A DNA stretch of 64,000 nt, taken from JACVRW01 sp963821275. Its GTDB lineage: Bacteria; Actinomycetota; Thermoleophilia; Solirubrobacterales; Thermoleophilaceae. The notes below the pieces were generated by a model, which saw nothing but the letters and a program-made list of their open reading frames with translations, did no database searches and had not been told where the DNA came from. Of this stretch, positions 26,002-33,983 are shown piece by piece. The position numbers were made by a program, and so were the translations under genes. Location of the stretch: assembly GCA_963821275.1 (NCBI GenBank), contig CAWGDF010000009.1:558001-622000 (forward strand), given 5' to 3'. Every line of letters starts with the position of its first letter. The first letter of the stretch is position 1.

Positions 26002-26664
26002 GTGCCCCGCGTCGGGATCCTCGGGGGCGCGTTCAACCCGCCGCACGTCGGACACCTGGTGTGCGCGCAGGAGGCGCTCGTCCAGCTCGAGCTGGACAAG
26101 GTCGTCTTCGTGCCGGTGGGAGATGCGCCGCACCGGGCGCTGGCGGACGATCCGGGCGGCGAGGTGCGGCTGGAGCTGGTCGAGCTGGCCATCCGGGACG
26201 ACCGGCGCTTCGAGGCGTCCCGCATCGAGCTGGACCGCGAAGGTCCCTCCTACACGGCGGACACGCTCCGTGAGCTGCGCACCGCCGCGGAGGACGACGA
26301 GCTCTTCCTCATTCTGGGCGGCGACCAGGCCGCCGCGCTGCCGGACTGGCACGAGCCCGAGGAGGTGCTCGCCCTGGCGACCGTCGCGGTGGCCGAGCGA
26401 GTGAGCTGGAGCCGCAACGCCATCGGCATCAAGATCGGACGCCTGAAGGGGTACGAGCGTGTGCGCTACCTCGACATGCCGCTGATGCAGATCTCCTCGA
26501 CCGCGATCCGGCGCCGGCTCGCGAGGGGCCTGCCGATCCGCTATCTGGTGCCCGACGCGGTGGCCGAGCACATCGCCCAGGCGGGGCCCTACCCGACACC
26601 CCCGGAGCCCACGGCCGCCGCCGAGCCGGCTGCAGTGGGCGGCGCGGAGAAGGCGGCCGGATGA
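26002..26664 (+). CDS. nadD: nicotinate-nucleotide adenylyltransferase
   Basis: NAD synthesis, transfers AMP to nicotinate mononucleotide. 220 residues. Nucleotidyltransferase motif GGAFNPPHVGH (8-18) and C-terminal ISSTAIRRRLARG are diagnostic. An Ala/Glu-rich tail follows the domain. GTG start directly after the 25-codon frame. The stop overlaps the rsfS ATG (ATGA). Confidence 0.96.
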   Translation: MPRVGILGGAFNPPHVGHLVCAQEALVQLELDKVVFVPVGDAPHRALADDPGGEVRLELVELAIRDDRRFEASRIELDREGPSYTADTLRELRTAAEDDELFLILGGDQAAALPDWHEPEEVLALATVAVAERVSWSRNAIGIKIGRLKGYERVRYLDMPLMQISSTAIRRRLARGLPIRYLVPDAVAEHIAQAGPYPTPPEPTAAAEPAAVGGAEKAAG

Positions 26665-27017
26665 GCGAGCTGGACTCCCAGGCGCTGGCCGAGCGCATCG
26701 CGGCCATCGCGGCCGACCGCAAGGGGATGGACATCCGCGTGATCGACCTGCGCGGCATCGTGAGCTACACGGACTTCTTCGTCATCTGCAGCGGCAACAC
26801 CGAGCGCCAGGCCAAGGCGATCCACGACGCGATCTACGAGGACCTGAAACACGGCGGCGACCGCCTCCTGCCACGCCGCACGGAAGGCAGCCGAGAGGCG
26901 CGCTGGATCCTCCTCGACTACTGGGACTGCGTGGTCCACATCTTCACCCCGGAGGCGCGCGAGTACTACCGGCTCGAGCAGCTGTGGGGGGAGGCGCCGG
27001 CGCGATCGGTGGTGTGA
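26661..27017 (+). CDS. rsfS: ribosome silencing factor RsfS
   Basis: Binds L14 and blocks subunit joining in starvation. 118 residues. Conserved DIRVIDLRGIVSYTDFFVICSGNTERQAKAI and WILLDYWDCVVHIFTPEAREYYRLEQLW. Coupled to nadD, its usual neighbour. Confidence 0.97.
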   Translation: MSELDSQALAERIAAIAADRKGMDIRVIDLRGIVSYTDFFVICSGNTERQAKAIHDAIYEDLKHGGDRLLPRRTEGSREARWILLDYWDCVVHIFTPEAREYYRLEQLWGEAPARSVV

Positions 27018-27046
27018 GGCCGGCTTCTTTCCGTCCGATAGCTATG

Positions 27047-27060
27047 CGAACATTTGTTCG
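27047..27060 (+). promoter_or_regulatory. perfect LexA/SOS box CGAACATTTGTTCG
   Basis: The 14 bases match the Gram-positive/actinobacterial LexA operator CGAAC-N4-GTTCG in all ten fixed positions. The operator ends on the first base of the endonuclease GTG, so bound LexA would block transcription. An AT-rich GATAGCTAT at 27037-27045 may hold the -10. Confidence 0.8.
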
Positions 27061-27725
27061 TGCTGACAAGCAACGAGAAGGGCGCGATAGCCGAAGCTGA
27101 GATCGCGACCGCGGCAATACACCTTGGTCTCCCCGTTTTGAGGCCGGTCTCCGAGCACGGGCGTTACGACCTCGCGTTCGAGGTCGCCGGAAGGCTGCTA
27201 CGGGTCCAATGCAAATGGGGCTCCTACGATCCGGTGGGCGGGGTCGTCAGGGTCAGCCTCACCAGCAACCGCTGCACGCCCAACGGCTACGAGCGACGCC
27301 AATACGAGGCGGGCGAGATCGACCTCGTCGCCGTCTACTGTGGGGCGCTCGACCGTTGCTACCTTCTCCAGCAGGAGCGCGTTGTCGATCGGCGGAGCCT
27401 CTGGCTGAGAGTAAGTTCGCCCAAGAATGCTCAACGGGCGTGCGTTAACCTGGCATCGAGCTTCGAATTTCCGGGGGCTGTAGCTCAGCTGGAAGAGCGG
27501 TTGGCTGGCAGCCAACAGGTCAGGGGTTCGAGTCCCCTCAGCTCCATCTCGCCGCCGACTCTGGCTGATGCTCGCCGCGTCGGGTCCAACGAGTTCCGCA
27601 ATCGCTTCGGGTTCTACCTGGAACTAGCCGCGAGCGGTGAGGAGGTGCACATCAGCCGGCACGGCAGACCCTTCGCGCGGCTGTGCCCGGCGGCGCCGCC
27701 GAAGGACGAACGGTGTGCCGCCTGA
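27060..27725 (+). CDS. PD-(D/E)XK endonuclease ORF running through a tRNA gene into a Phd/YefM-like tail
   Basis: 221 codons from GTG 27060 (a TTG at 27054 lies inside the LexA box). Residues 1-138 resemble the group I intron-type PD-(D/E)XK endonucleases: KGAIAEAEIATAAIHLGLPV, then the active-site pattern RYDLAFEV (D37) and VQCKW (Q50, K52), with a Q-x-K variant as in some intron nucleases. Residues 139-163 are encoded by the tRNA-Ala gene read in frame (GAVAQLEERLAG). Residues after about 175 (VGSNEFRNRFGFYLELAAS, then SRHGRPFARL) look like the DNA-binding N-terminal part of Phd/YefM antitoxins and have no start codon of their own. The nuclease may really end at or within the tRNA if transcripts are processed. 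The LexA box implies SOS induction. Function is inferred. Confidence 0.65.
   Translation: MLTSNEKGAIAEAEIATAAIHLGLPVLRPVSEHGRYDLAFEVAGRLLRVQCKWGSYDPVGGVVRVSLTSNRCTPNGYERRQYEAGEIDLVAVYCGALDRCYLLQQERVVDRRSLWLRVSSPKNAQRACVNLASSFEFPGAVAQLEERLAGSQQVRGSSPLSSISPPTLADARRVGSNEFRNRFGFYLELAASGEEVHISRHGRPFARLCPAAPPKDERCAA
27474..27546 (+). tRNA. tRNA-Ala (anticodon GGC)
   Basis: 73 nt. Acceptor stem GGGGCTG/CAGCTCC with the G3-U70 pair that identifies tRNA-Ala, D arm GCTCAGCTGGAAGAGC, anticodon stem-loop GTTGG-CTGGCAG-CCAAC with anticodon GGC, T arm CAGGGGTTCGAGTCCCCT. Discriminator A at 27546; CCA is not encoded. The whole tRNA lies inside the endonuclease reading frame on the same strand. Confidence 0.95.
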
Positions 27726-27754
27726 CTTCGGCGGCGACGGGTCACGGCCCGCCC

Positions 27755-28378
27755 TCAGGCCCGCTTGACCGCAATCCCCCGCAGCGTGTGCGCGACCGTG
27801 TCGCACGCGTCGATTGCTTGCTCTACGCGCTCGTAGATGTCCTTCCAGCGGATCACGACCATCGGGTCGATGCCGCCGTCGAAGAGGGCGGTCAGGCCCT
27901 CACGCAGGATCCGGTCGCCCTCGTGCTCGAGGCGGTCGATCTCGTCCAGGTGGTCCTTCGCGGCCGCCGGCTCGTCGAGGGAGCTCAGCGCCGCGGCCAC
28001 CTCGGCACCCGCGGCGGCCAGGGTGTCGGCCAGCGCGATGGCCTGGTCGGTCGGGGCCTCCACGCGGTAGAGGGACAGGAAGTCGCCGGCCTCCTCGGCG
28101 TAGTCGACCACGTCGTCGAGGCCGGAGGCGAGCGACAGGACGTCGCGGCGCTCAAACGGCGCCGCACCGCCGGTGTGGAGGTGATGGACGATGTCGTGGG
28201 TCACCGCGTCGTTTCGGTGCTCGAGGTCGACCAGCTCGCGGCGCCGATCCGCTCCGTCGGGCCAGGAGCGCATCAGGTCCCGAAGCAGCGCGGTCGAGTC
28301 GCGGACGTTGACGCCGGCATGTCCGAAGAGGTTGAGCAGCTCGCCGGCGGTCGCGGGAAGCCCCGAGTCAGGGCGCAG
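27755..28378 (-). CDS. DUF47 family (PhoU-like) protein, apparent CTG start
   Basis: The frame from the first ATG (28273) gives only 172 residues, but it stays open upstream with family-like sequence (LLNLFGHAGVNVRDSTALLRDL) and has no ATG, GTG or TTG. A CTG at 28378 gives 207 residues, the usual DUF47 length. All-helical, with LEHRNDAVTHDIVHHLH and LEHEGDRILREGLTALF as the two E-x-x-x-D metal-binding-type motifs. DUF47 proteins usually partner Pit phosphate transporters; no Pit gene is nearby. Convergent with the endonuclease ORF. Confidence 0.75.
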   Translation of the reverse strand: MRPDSGLPATAGELLNLFGHAGVNVRDSTALLRDLMRSWPDGADRRRELVDLEHRNDAVTHDIVHHLHTGGAAPFERRDVLSLASGLDDVVDYAEEAGDFLSLYRVEAPTDQAIALADTLAAAGAEVAAALSSLDEPAAAKDHLDEIDRLEHEGDRILREGLTALFDGGIDPMVVIRWKDIYERVEQAIDACDTVAHTLRGIAVKRA

Positions 28379-28460
28379 TAGAGATGAACGGCCGATGGGG
28401 TGACGCTAGACGGCCCGCTGCGCCAAGTGGTGAAAGTGCGGTGAAGCGGAGGTCGCCCCC

Positions 28461-29660
28461 TCAGCCGTGATCGCCGGCCGCCACGTGCTCGGTCCGCACC
28501 CGCGCCCGCGCCTGGGCGAAGCGAATGGCCTCGTACGCGATCAGCGCGGCGGCCACAGCCGCCGCCCAGGCGAGCGCTACCAGGGCGTCGACCTCGGTGG
28601 CGGGCGCGATCAGCGCCAGGCAGACCAGCGCAGCCAGCAGGCGCTGCGTGCTGAGGGTGCCCACGTTGCGAAGGCGGAAGCCGATGTGGCCGCCGTAGTA
28701 GAGCGCGAGACCGCCGAAGAGTGCGGTCGCGGCGACGATCTTGAGCGGCTCGTGGACGTGCTCCAGCGTCTTCTTCATCCCCAGAGCCACGAGGATGATC
28801 CCGGCGATCATGGGGAGGTGGAGGTAGCTGTAGGCGTCCCGGGCCATGCGCGGCAGCGAATAGCCGCGGGCTTCCTTGAAACGCCGCTCGGCCACTAGCG
28901 CGACCACGTCGAAGTAGGCCCACCAGAGCGCGGCCGACAGGGCCACGCCGAGCACCGCAGCCGCGACCACCGGGGCGGTGAGGCCGATCCCCTCGGCGCC
29001 CACGCCGATGGCGACGATCGACTCGCCCAGCGCGATGATCACGATCAGCCCGAAGCGCTCGGCGAAGTGGGCGGGCGACACCCGAAAGCCGCGGACGCCG
29101 AACACGTACGGCCCCGCGAAGTCGATAGCCAGCGCCAGCACCCAGAGGGCGTCGCGCGCACCCCCGTCCACGAAGGCGGCCACGATCAGGAGCGCCGGGC
29201 CCGGGATCGCGGTGCGGCTCAGCCGACGGATGGCCCCCGCGGCATCCACGTCGTCGTTGGCCTCGGCAAAGATGAACATGTGCAGCCAGCGCACCAGCGC
29301 GTACGCGCACGCGAACAGCAGCGCGTCGTCGGTGAAGGCCCCCGGCACGGCCAGCGCGGCCACGAGCATCGCGGCCATGGCGGCGAACATGAGGAGCCGC
29401 TCCCGGCCCTCGTCCGCATTGATGTAGTTGGTCAACCACGCGTACGCCGCCCACGCCCACCAGAGCGCGGCCAGGACCAGCATCCCCTCCGCCAGTCCCT
29501 CCCACGTCGCGTTGCCGGCCATCAGCGCGGTCACCTGGGTTAGCGCGAAGACGAACACCAGGTCGAAGAACAGCTCGAGCGGGCTCACCCGCTCGTCGAC
29601 TCTCAGCTTCCTTCCTGTGGGCGGCGTCTCCGCTGTCTGAGCCAGGGCCATCGCGGCCAT
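28461..29660 (-). CDS. low temperature requirement protein A (LtrA) family membrane protein
   Basis: 399 residues and about twelve membrane helices. The LtrA signature VSPLELFFDLVFVFALTQVT is at residues 25-44, followed by WWAWAAYAWLTN and FGLIVIIALGESIVAIG in the middle. The family was named from a Listeria cold-growth mutant; its biochemical role is unknown. Start ATG at 29660, with a second ATG three codons later. Stands alone on the minus strand. Confidence 0.88.
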   Translation of the reverse strand: MAAMALAQTAETPPTGRKLRVDERVSPLELFFDLVFVFALTQVTALMAGNATWEGLAEGMLVLAALWWAWAAYAWLTNYINADEGRERLLMFAAMAAMLVAALAVPGAFTDDALLFACAYALVRWLHMFIFAEANDDVDAAGAIRRLSRTAIPGPALLIVAAFVDGGARDALWVLALAIDFAGPYVFGVRGFRVSPAHFAERFGLIVIIALGESIVAIGVGAEGIGLTAPVVAAAVLGVALSAALWWAYFDVVALVAERRFKEARGYSLPRMARDAYSYLHLPMIAGIILVALGMKKTLEHVHEPLKIVAATALFGGLALYYGGHIGFRLRNVGTLSTQRLLAALVCLALIAPATEVDALVALAWAAAVAAALIAYEAIRFAQARARVRTEHVAAGDHG

Positions 29661-29685
29661 CGACTATCGCAGGCGTCCGCGGCGG

Positions 29686-30540
29686 TCAGAGGCAGAGCCA
29701 GCGCAGCGCGCCGTTCAGGACCTCGGCCTGCTCCCACTGGAGGAAGTGGCCGGCACCGGGCACCACGAACGGCCCGGCCCGGTTCGGGAACGCGGCCACC
29801 ATGCGCTGCGGGAAGTCACGCGTGATCACGTGATCCTCCGGGCCGTAGAGGATGAGCGCGGGGGTGGGGTTCACCTCGGTCAGCCGCACCTGCTCGGGTG
29901 CCGTGCGCGGTCCGCCCACGTACTCGTAGTTGGCGATCGAGGCTCGAAAGCGGTCGGCATCCGCGAAGGGCTCGGTCATGAGGTCCACGTCCTCGCGCGT
30001 GAACGAGCCCGGCGCCGCCCAGAAGCGCGAGCCGTAGAACTGCGCGACGTAGCGCCGGCGCTTGGCCGGCGTGTCGAGCTCGGCGGCGAGCCCGTCGGCG
30101 TCACGCGCCTGCCTGGCGAAGTAGTCGGCGGCCATGCGCACCTCCGGCGCCAGCTCCCGCGGCGTCCCGCGAAGCACCGGAGCAATCGTGTTGAACAGAA
30201 CCAGCCGCTCGACGAGCCCCTCGAACCGCAGCGACATGTCCTGGGCCACGACGCCGCCCAGGTCGCCGGCGCATACCACCGCTTGCTCGTGCCCCAGGGC
30301 TGCGAGGAGCGCGGCCATGTCGGTGGCGTGGGCGACGGCGTCGTAGCGGTCGTCGGGGGCCAGCCCCGAGTCGCCGAAGCCGCGGAGGTCCGGCGCGATC
30401 ACGTCGAAACCGGCGTCCGCCAGCGGCTCGATGTTGCGCCTCCAGATGCGCCGGGTCTCGGGCCAGCCGTGCAGCAGGAGAAGAGCACGGCCGCCCTCAC
30501 CGGCGCGGTCGTAGGCGAGCTCGAGCCCGTTCGCCCTCAC
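29686..30540 (-). CDS. alpha/beta hydrolase, epoxide hydrolase/dehalogenase-like
   Basis: 284 residues. Oxyanion region LLLHGWPETRRIWR; DLRGFGDSG; nucleophile elbow CAGDLGGVVAQ, where the nucleophile is Asp as in epoxide hydrolases and haloalkane dehalogenases (family usually GHDWGG); catalytic His in PGAGHFLQWEQ near the C-terminus. Soluble. GTG start; the -10 box TACAGT overlaps the divergent leuS -10. Substrate unknown. Confidence 0.85.
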   Translation of the reverse strand: MRANGLELAYDRAGEGGRALLLLHGWPETRRIWRRNIEPLADAGFDVIAPDLRGFGDSGLAPDDRYDAVAHATDMAALLAALGHEQAVVCAGDLGGVVAQDMSLRFEGLVERLVLFNTIAPVLRGTPRELAPEVRMAADYFARQARDADGLAAELDTPAKRRRYVAQFYGSRFWAAPGSFTREDVDLMTEPFADADRFRASIANYEYVGGPRTAPEQVRLTEVNPTPALILYGPEDHVITRDFPQRMVAAFPNRAGPFVVPGAGHFLQWEQAEVLNGALRWLCL

Positions 30541-30548
30541 CGGGTCCG

Positions 30549-30558
30549 ACTGTACCCT
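30549..30558. promoter_or_regulatory. overlapping divergent -10 boxes for leuS and the hydrolase
   Basis: The plus strand carries TACCCT at 30553-30558 toward leuS. The minus strand carries TACAGT (30554-30549), ending eight bases before the hydrolase GTG. The two hexamers share the central TA, so RNA polymerase could not occupy both at once. Confidence 0.5.
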
Positions 30559-30569
30559 TGCTCCTCATC

Positions 30570-33011
30570 GTGGAGCGTTACGACCCGAAGACGATCGAGC
30601 CCAAGTGGCAGCGGGTGTGGGCCGAGGAGGGCACCTGGGAGGTTGCCAACGACGACGCGAGCGAGCGCCCGTCCGCGTACGTGCTCGAGATGCTGCCCTA
30701 CCCCTCGGGCGAGCCCCACATCGGCCACCTGAAGAACTACTCGCTGGGCGACGCGGTGGCCCACTACTGGCGCCGCCGGGGCCACCGGGTGCTCCACCCG
30801 ATGGGCTACGACGCGTTCGGCCTGCCGGCGGAGAACGAGGCGATCAAGTCCGGGCGCCATCCGAGCGAGTCCACCCACGCGTTCATCGCCGAGTTCCAGC
30901 GCCAGTTCCGCCAGTGGGGCATCTCGATCGACTGGACGCGGGAGCTGGCGACGAGCGACCCGGAGTACTACCGCTGGACCCAGTGGATCTTCCTGCGCCT
31001 CTACGAGCGCGGGCTCGCCTACCGCAAGGAGGCAGCGGTCAAGTGGTGCCCGAAGGATGCCACCGTGCTGGCCAACGAGCAGGTGATCGACGGCCATTGC
31101 GAGCGCTGTGGCAGTCCGGTCGAGGCGCGTCAGCTCGAACAGTGGTTCTTCCGCATCACCGATTACGCCGACCGTCTGCTCGAAGACATGCAGCACATCA
31201 GCTGGCCTCGGCACGTGGTGACCATGCAGGAGAACTGGATCGGACGCTCGGAGGGGGCGGAGGTCGTGTTCAGCTGCGAGGAGCTCGGAATCGACTACCC
31301 GGTGTTCACCACCCGGCCGGACACGCTCTTCGGAGCGACCTTCTTCGTGATGGCGCCCGAGCACCCCGACGTGTTCCGGCTGAACGACTCTCCCGAGGTG
31401 CACGACTACGTCAACCGCGCTCTGACTGAATCGGCCGAGGAGCGTGGGGACGAGCACAAGGAGAAGACCGGTGTGGCGCTGGGCCGGACGGTCACGAACC
31501 CGGTGACGGGCGAGCAGATCCCGATGTTCGTAGCCGACTACGTGCTGATGGAGTACGGCACCGGCGCGATCATGGCGGTGCCGGCGCACGACCAGCGCGA
31601 CTACGACTTCGCCGAGCGGTTCGGCCTGGAGATCCGGCCCGTGGTGGCGCCGGCGGACGGCGAGCCCGGCGCCGAGGGCGAGGCCTTCGTCGCCCACACG
31701 GAGAACGAGGTGCTGATCAACTCGGGCCCGTTCAACGGCATGCCCGCGCCTGAGGGCAAGGCGGCGATCACCGCCTGGCTGGAGGAGCGGGACCTCGGTC
31801 GGGGCACCGTGAACTACCGCTTGCGCGACTGGCTGCTCTCCCGCCAGCGCTACTGGGGCTGCCCGATCCCGATGGTCTACTGCGAGCGGGACGGCCTCGT
31901 CGGCGTGCCCGACGACCAGCTGCCGGTGGAGCTGCCGGAGATCGAGGACTACACCCCCAAGGGCCGCTCACCGCTGGCCGCGGCCGAGGAGTGGGTGCGC
32001 ACCACTTGTCCCCGCTGCGGCGGTGAGGCCCGGCGCGAGACCGACACCATGGACACGTTCGTCGACTCGTCCTGGTACTTCCTGCGCTACTGCGATCCCC
32101 GCAACCAAGACGCGCCCTGGGATCGCGAGGTGGTCAACAGCTGGATGCCGGTGGACCAGTACATCGGCGGTGTCGAGCACGCGATCCTGCATCTGATGTA
32201 CGCCCGCTTCTTCGTGAAGGCGCTGGCGGACATGAACCTGCTCGACGTGCAGGAGCCCTTCGCCCGGCTGTTCACTCAGGGCATGATCACCCGTGACGGC
32301 GCGAAGATGTCCAAGTCGAAGGGCAACGTCATCTCGCCCGCCGACTACGTCGAGCGCTACGGCGCCGACACCGCCCGTTGCTACATCCTCTTCCTCGGCC
32401 CCCCGGGCCAGGACGCGGACTGGCAGGATGCGGGCGTCGGCGGCGTGCACCGCTTCCTCTCGCGGCTCTGGACCGTCGCCGCCCAGACCCCGGCGGACGG
32501 CTCGGCCGACGACGGTCCCGACGGCGACGCGAGCGACCTGCTGCGCAAGGCGCATTGGGCGATCGACAAGGTCACCCGCGACATGGAGGCGAACTTCGGC
32601 TTCAACACCGCGATCGCGGCGGCCATGGAGCTGGTGAACGAGATCTACCGGCAGCGCGAGAACGCCCCGCTCGGCCACGTGCGCTTCGCCGTGGCGACCG
32701 CCGCCTCGCTGATCTTCCCCTTCGCCCCCCACCTGGGCTCCGAGGTCTTCGAGATGATGACGGGCCGGCGAGTGTGGGAGGAGCCCTGGCCGGTGGCCGA
32801 CCCGGCGCTCCTGGCCCGGGACGAGATCCAGCTGGTCGTCCAGATGAACGGAAAGCTGATCGACCGCCTGCCGGCTCCCGCGAGCGCTTCCCAGGAGGAG
32901 CTCGAGGCGCTGGCCCGGGGCTCGGACAAGCTCGCCGCGCGGCTCAACGGCAAGCGGATCGTCAAGGCCATCGTGGTGCCGGGCAAACTGGTCAACTTCG
33001 TCGTCCGCTAG
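30570..33011 (+). CDS. leuS: leucyl-tRNA synthetase
   Basis: 813 residues. HIGH motif EPHIGHLKNYSLGD (HIGH at 50-53), CP1 editing domain with TTRPDTLFGATF, zinc-type CERCG and CPRCG clusters, AHDQRDYDFA, and MSKSKGN (580-584); C-terminal anticodon-binding and ubiquitin-like domains ending KLVNFVVR. Start: a TTG at 30558 in the same frame falls on the last base of the -10 box TACCCT, so the GTG at 30570 (VERYDPKTIEPKWQ) is preferred. Confidence 0.97.
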   Translation: MERYDPKTIEPKWQRVWAEEGTWEVANDDASERPSAYVLEMLPYPSGEPHIGHLKNYSLGDAVAHYWRRRGHRVLHPMGYDAFGLPAENEAIKSGRHPSESTHAFIAEFQRQFRQWGISIDWTRELATSDPEYYRWTQWIFLRLYERGLAYRKEAAVKWCPKDATVLANEQVIDGHCERCGSPVEARQLEQWFFRITDYADRLLEDMQHISWPRHVVTMQENWIGRSEGAEVVFSCEELGIDYPVFTTRPDTLFGATFFVMAPEHPDVFRLNDSPEVHDYVNRALTESAEERGDEHKEKTGVALGRTVTNPVTGEQIPMFVADYVLMEYGTGAIMAVPAHDQRDYDFAERFGLEIRPVVAPADGEPGAEGEAFVAHTENEVLINSGPFNGMPAPEGKAAITAWLEERDLGRGTVNYRLRDWLLSRQRYWGCPIPMVYCERDGLVGVPDDQLPVELPEIEDYTPKGRSPLAAAEEWVRTTCPRCGGEARRETDTMDTFVDSSWYFLRYCDPRNQDAPWDREVVNSWMPVDQYIGGVEHAILHLMYARFFVKALADMNLLDVQEPFARLFTQGMITRDGAKMSKSKGNVISPADYVERYGADTARCYILFLGPPGQDADWQDAGVGGVHRFLSRLWTVAAQTPADGSADDGPDGDASDLLRKAHWAIDKVTRDMEANFGFNTAIAAAMELVNEIYRQRENAPLGHVRFAVATAASLIFPFAPHLGSEVFEMMTGRRVWEEPWPVADPALLARDEIQLVVQMNGKLIDRLPAPASASQEELEALARGSDKLAARLNGKRIVKAIVVPGKLVNFVVR

Positions 33012-33016
33012 CCCGG

Positions 33017-33517
33017 GTGCGGAGCGAGCATCACATTCCGTTGGGGCCGCTCGTGGCCTCGGTCGGTGCGCTGCTGCTGGTGGTGAGCCTGTTCCTCAAC
33101 TGGTACGAGCAGGTGACCGGGTGGACGGTCTTCGAGCTCGCCGACCTGCTCCTCGCGGGGCTGGCGCTCTGGGCGCTCGTCGGGCTGGCGGGCGCGCTGG
33201 GACTGGTCAGGGCGCCCGACACAGCTGTGCTCGTCCTGGCTCCGGCGCTGCTCGCGCTGGTGGTCGTACTCACCCAGATCGTCAACGACCCGCCCGCCGT
33301 GGCTGGCCCGGCCGGTCCGGAGAAGGACATCGGAATCTGGCTGGCGCTCGGCGGCGCCGGCCTGATGGCCCTCGGGGCGGTGCTGGCCACGACCCACATC
33401 TCGCTGACCGTGGAGGGCCGCGAGCGGGAGCCGGCGCCCCGCGACGGGGCGCCGGAGCCTCCTGGCGGGCCCGCTGCCGTGGAGCCCGACGTCCCCGGCG
33501 GTCCCGAGCGGCCCTGA
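33017..33517 (+). CDS. four-helix membrane protein
   Basis: 166 residues from GTG 33017, five bases after leuS. Four hydrophobic segments (LVASVGALLLVVSLFLNWY; LLLAGLALWALVGLAGAL; AVLVLAPALLALVVVLTQIV; IWLALGGAGLMALGAVLA) and a Pro/Glu-rich cytoplasmic tail. The start LFLNWYEQ resembles small actinobacterial membrane proteins of unknown function. No family named. Confidence 0.65.
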   Translation: MRSEHHIPLGPLVASVGALLLVVSLFLNWYEQVTGWTVFELADLLLAGLALWALVGLAGALGLVRAPDTAVLVLAPALLALVVVLTQIVNDPPAVAGPAGPEKDIGIWLALGGAGLMALGAVLATTHISLTVEGREREPAPRDGAPEPPGGPAAVEPDVPGGPERP

Positions 33518-33972
33518 GCCAGCCGCTCTACGTCGCGGTGGCGGGGCCGGGAGACGCCCCGGCCGAGGTGGCGGCTGCGGCGGAGGCGGTCGGTCGAGGG
33601 CTCGCCGCCCGCGGCGCCGTGGTCGTCTGCGGCGGCCTGGGCGGAGCGATGGAAGCGGTCTGCCGCGGGGCCAAGGCGGCGGGCGGGGTCACCGTCGGGC
33701 TCCTACCCGGCGGCGACCGCGGAGCGGCCAATCGGTACGTCGACGTGGCCGTCGCCACCGGCCTGGGCGAGGCGCGAAACGTTCTCGTAGTGCGAGCGGC
33801 GGACGTGCTGATCGCCGTGGGCGGCGGACACGGCACGCTGTCGGAGATCGCGCTCGCCCTGAAGGCGGGAAAGAGGGTGGTGGGCCTGCATACCTGGGCC
33901 ATCGACGGCGTCGAAGCGGCCGGCTCCCCTGAGGCGGCCGTGGAGGCCGCCCTGGGGCAGCGAAGTACCTAG
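33514..33972 (+). CDS. LOG/TIGR00725-like Rossmann protein, apparent CTG start
   Basis: 152 residues. Rossmann fold with VVVCGGLGGAMEAVCRGAKAAGG and the phosphate-binding VGGGHGTLSEIALALKAGKRVVGL, as in TIGR00725 proteins related to lysine-decarboxylase-like/LOG proteins. The first beta strand (LYVAVAGPGDAP) is only included from a CTG at 33514 that overlaps the preceding TGA (CTGA). The first canonical start (GTG 33538) would cut that strand. Probably nucleotide-binding; function unknown. Confidence 0.72.
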   Translation: MSQPLYVAVAGPGDAPAEVAAAAEAVGRGLAARGAVVVCGGLGGAMEAVCRGAKAAGGVTVGLLPGGDRGAANRYVDVAVATGLGEARNVLVVRAADVLIAVGGGHGTLSEIALALKAGKRVVGLHTWAIDGVEAAGSPEAAVEAALGQRST

Positions 33973-33975
33973 ACT
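33970..33975 (+). promoter_or_regulatory. -10 box TAGACT
   Basis: TAGACT overlaps the TAG stop of the previous gene and lies eight bases before the decarboxylase ATG; a short-leader promoter. Confidence 0.45.
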
Positions 33976-33983
33976 CGCCCCGC

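Noticed and set aside
23650..26571. A 973-codon open frame on the minus strand across the MATE gene, proA and nadD
   Set aside because: Antisense to three clear genes; the protein is His/Arg/Gln/Gly-rich without any domain. Long antisense frames are expected at this GC content.
33538..33972. GTG 33538 as start of the LOG-like gene
   Set aside because: It would remove the first beta strand of the Rossmann fold; the CTG overlapping the preceding stop fits better, though this stays uncertain.
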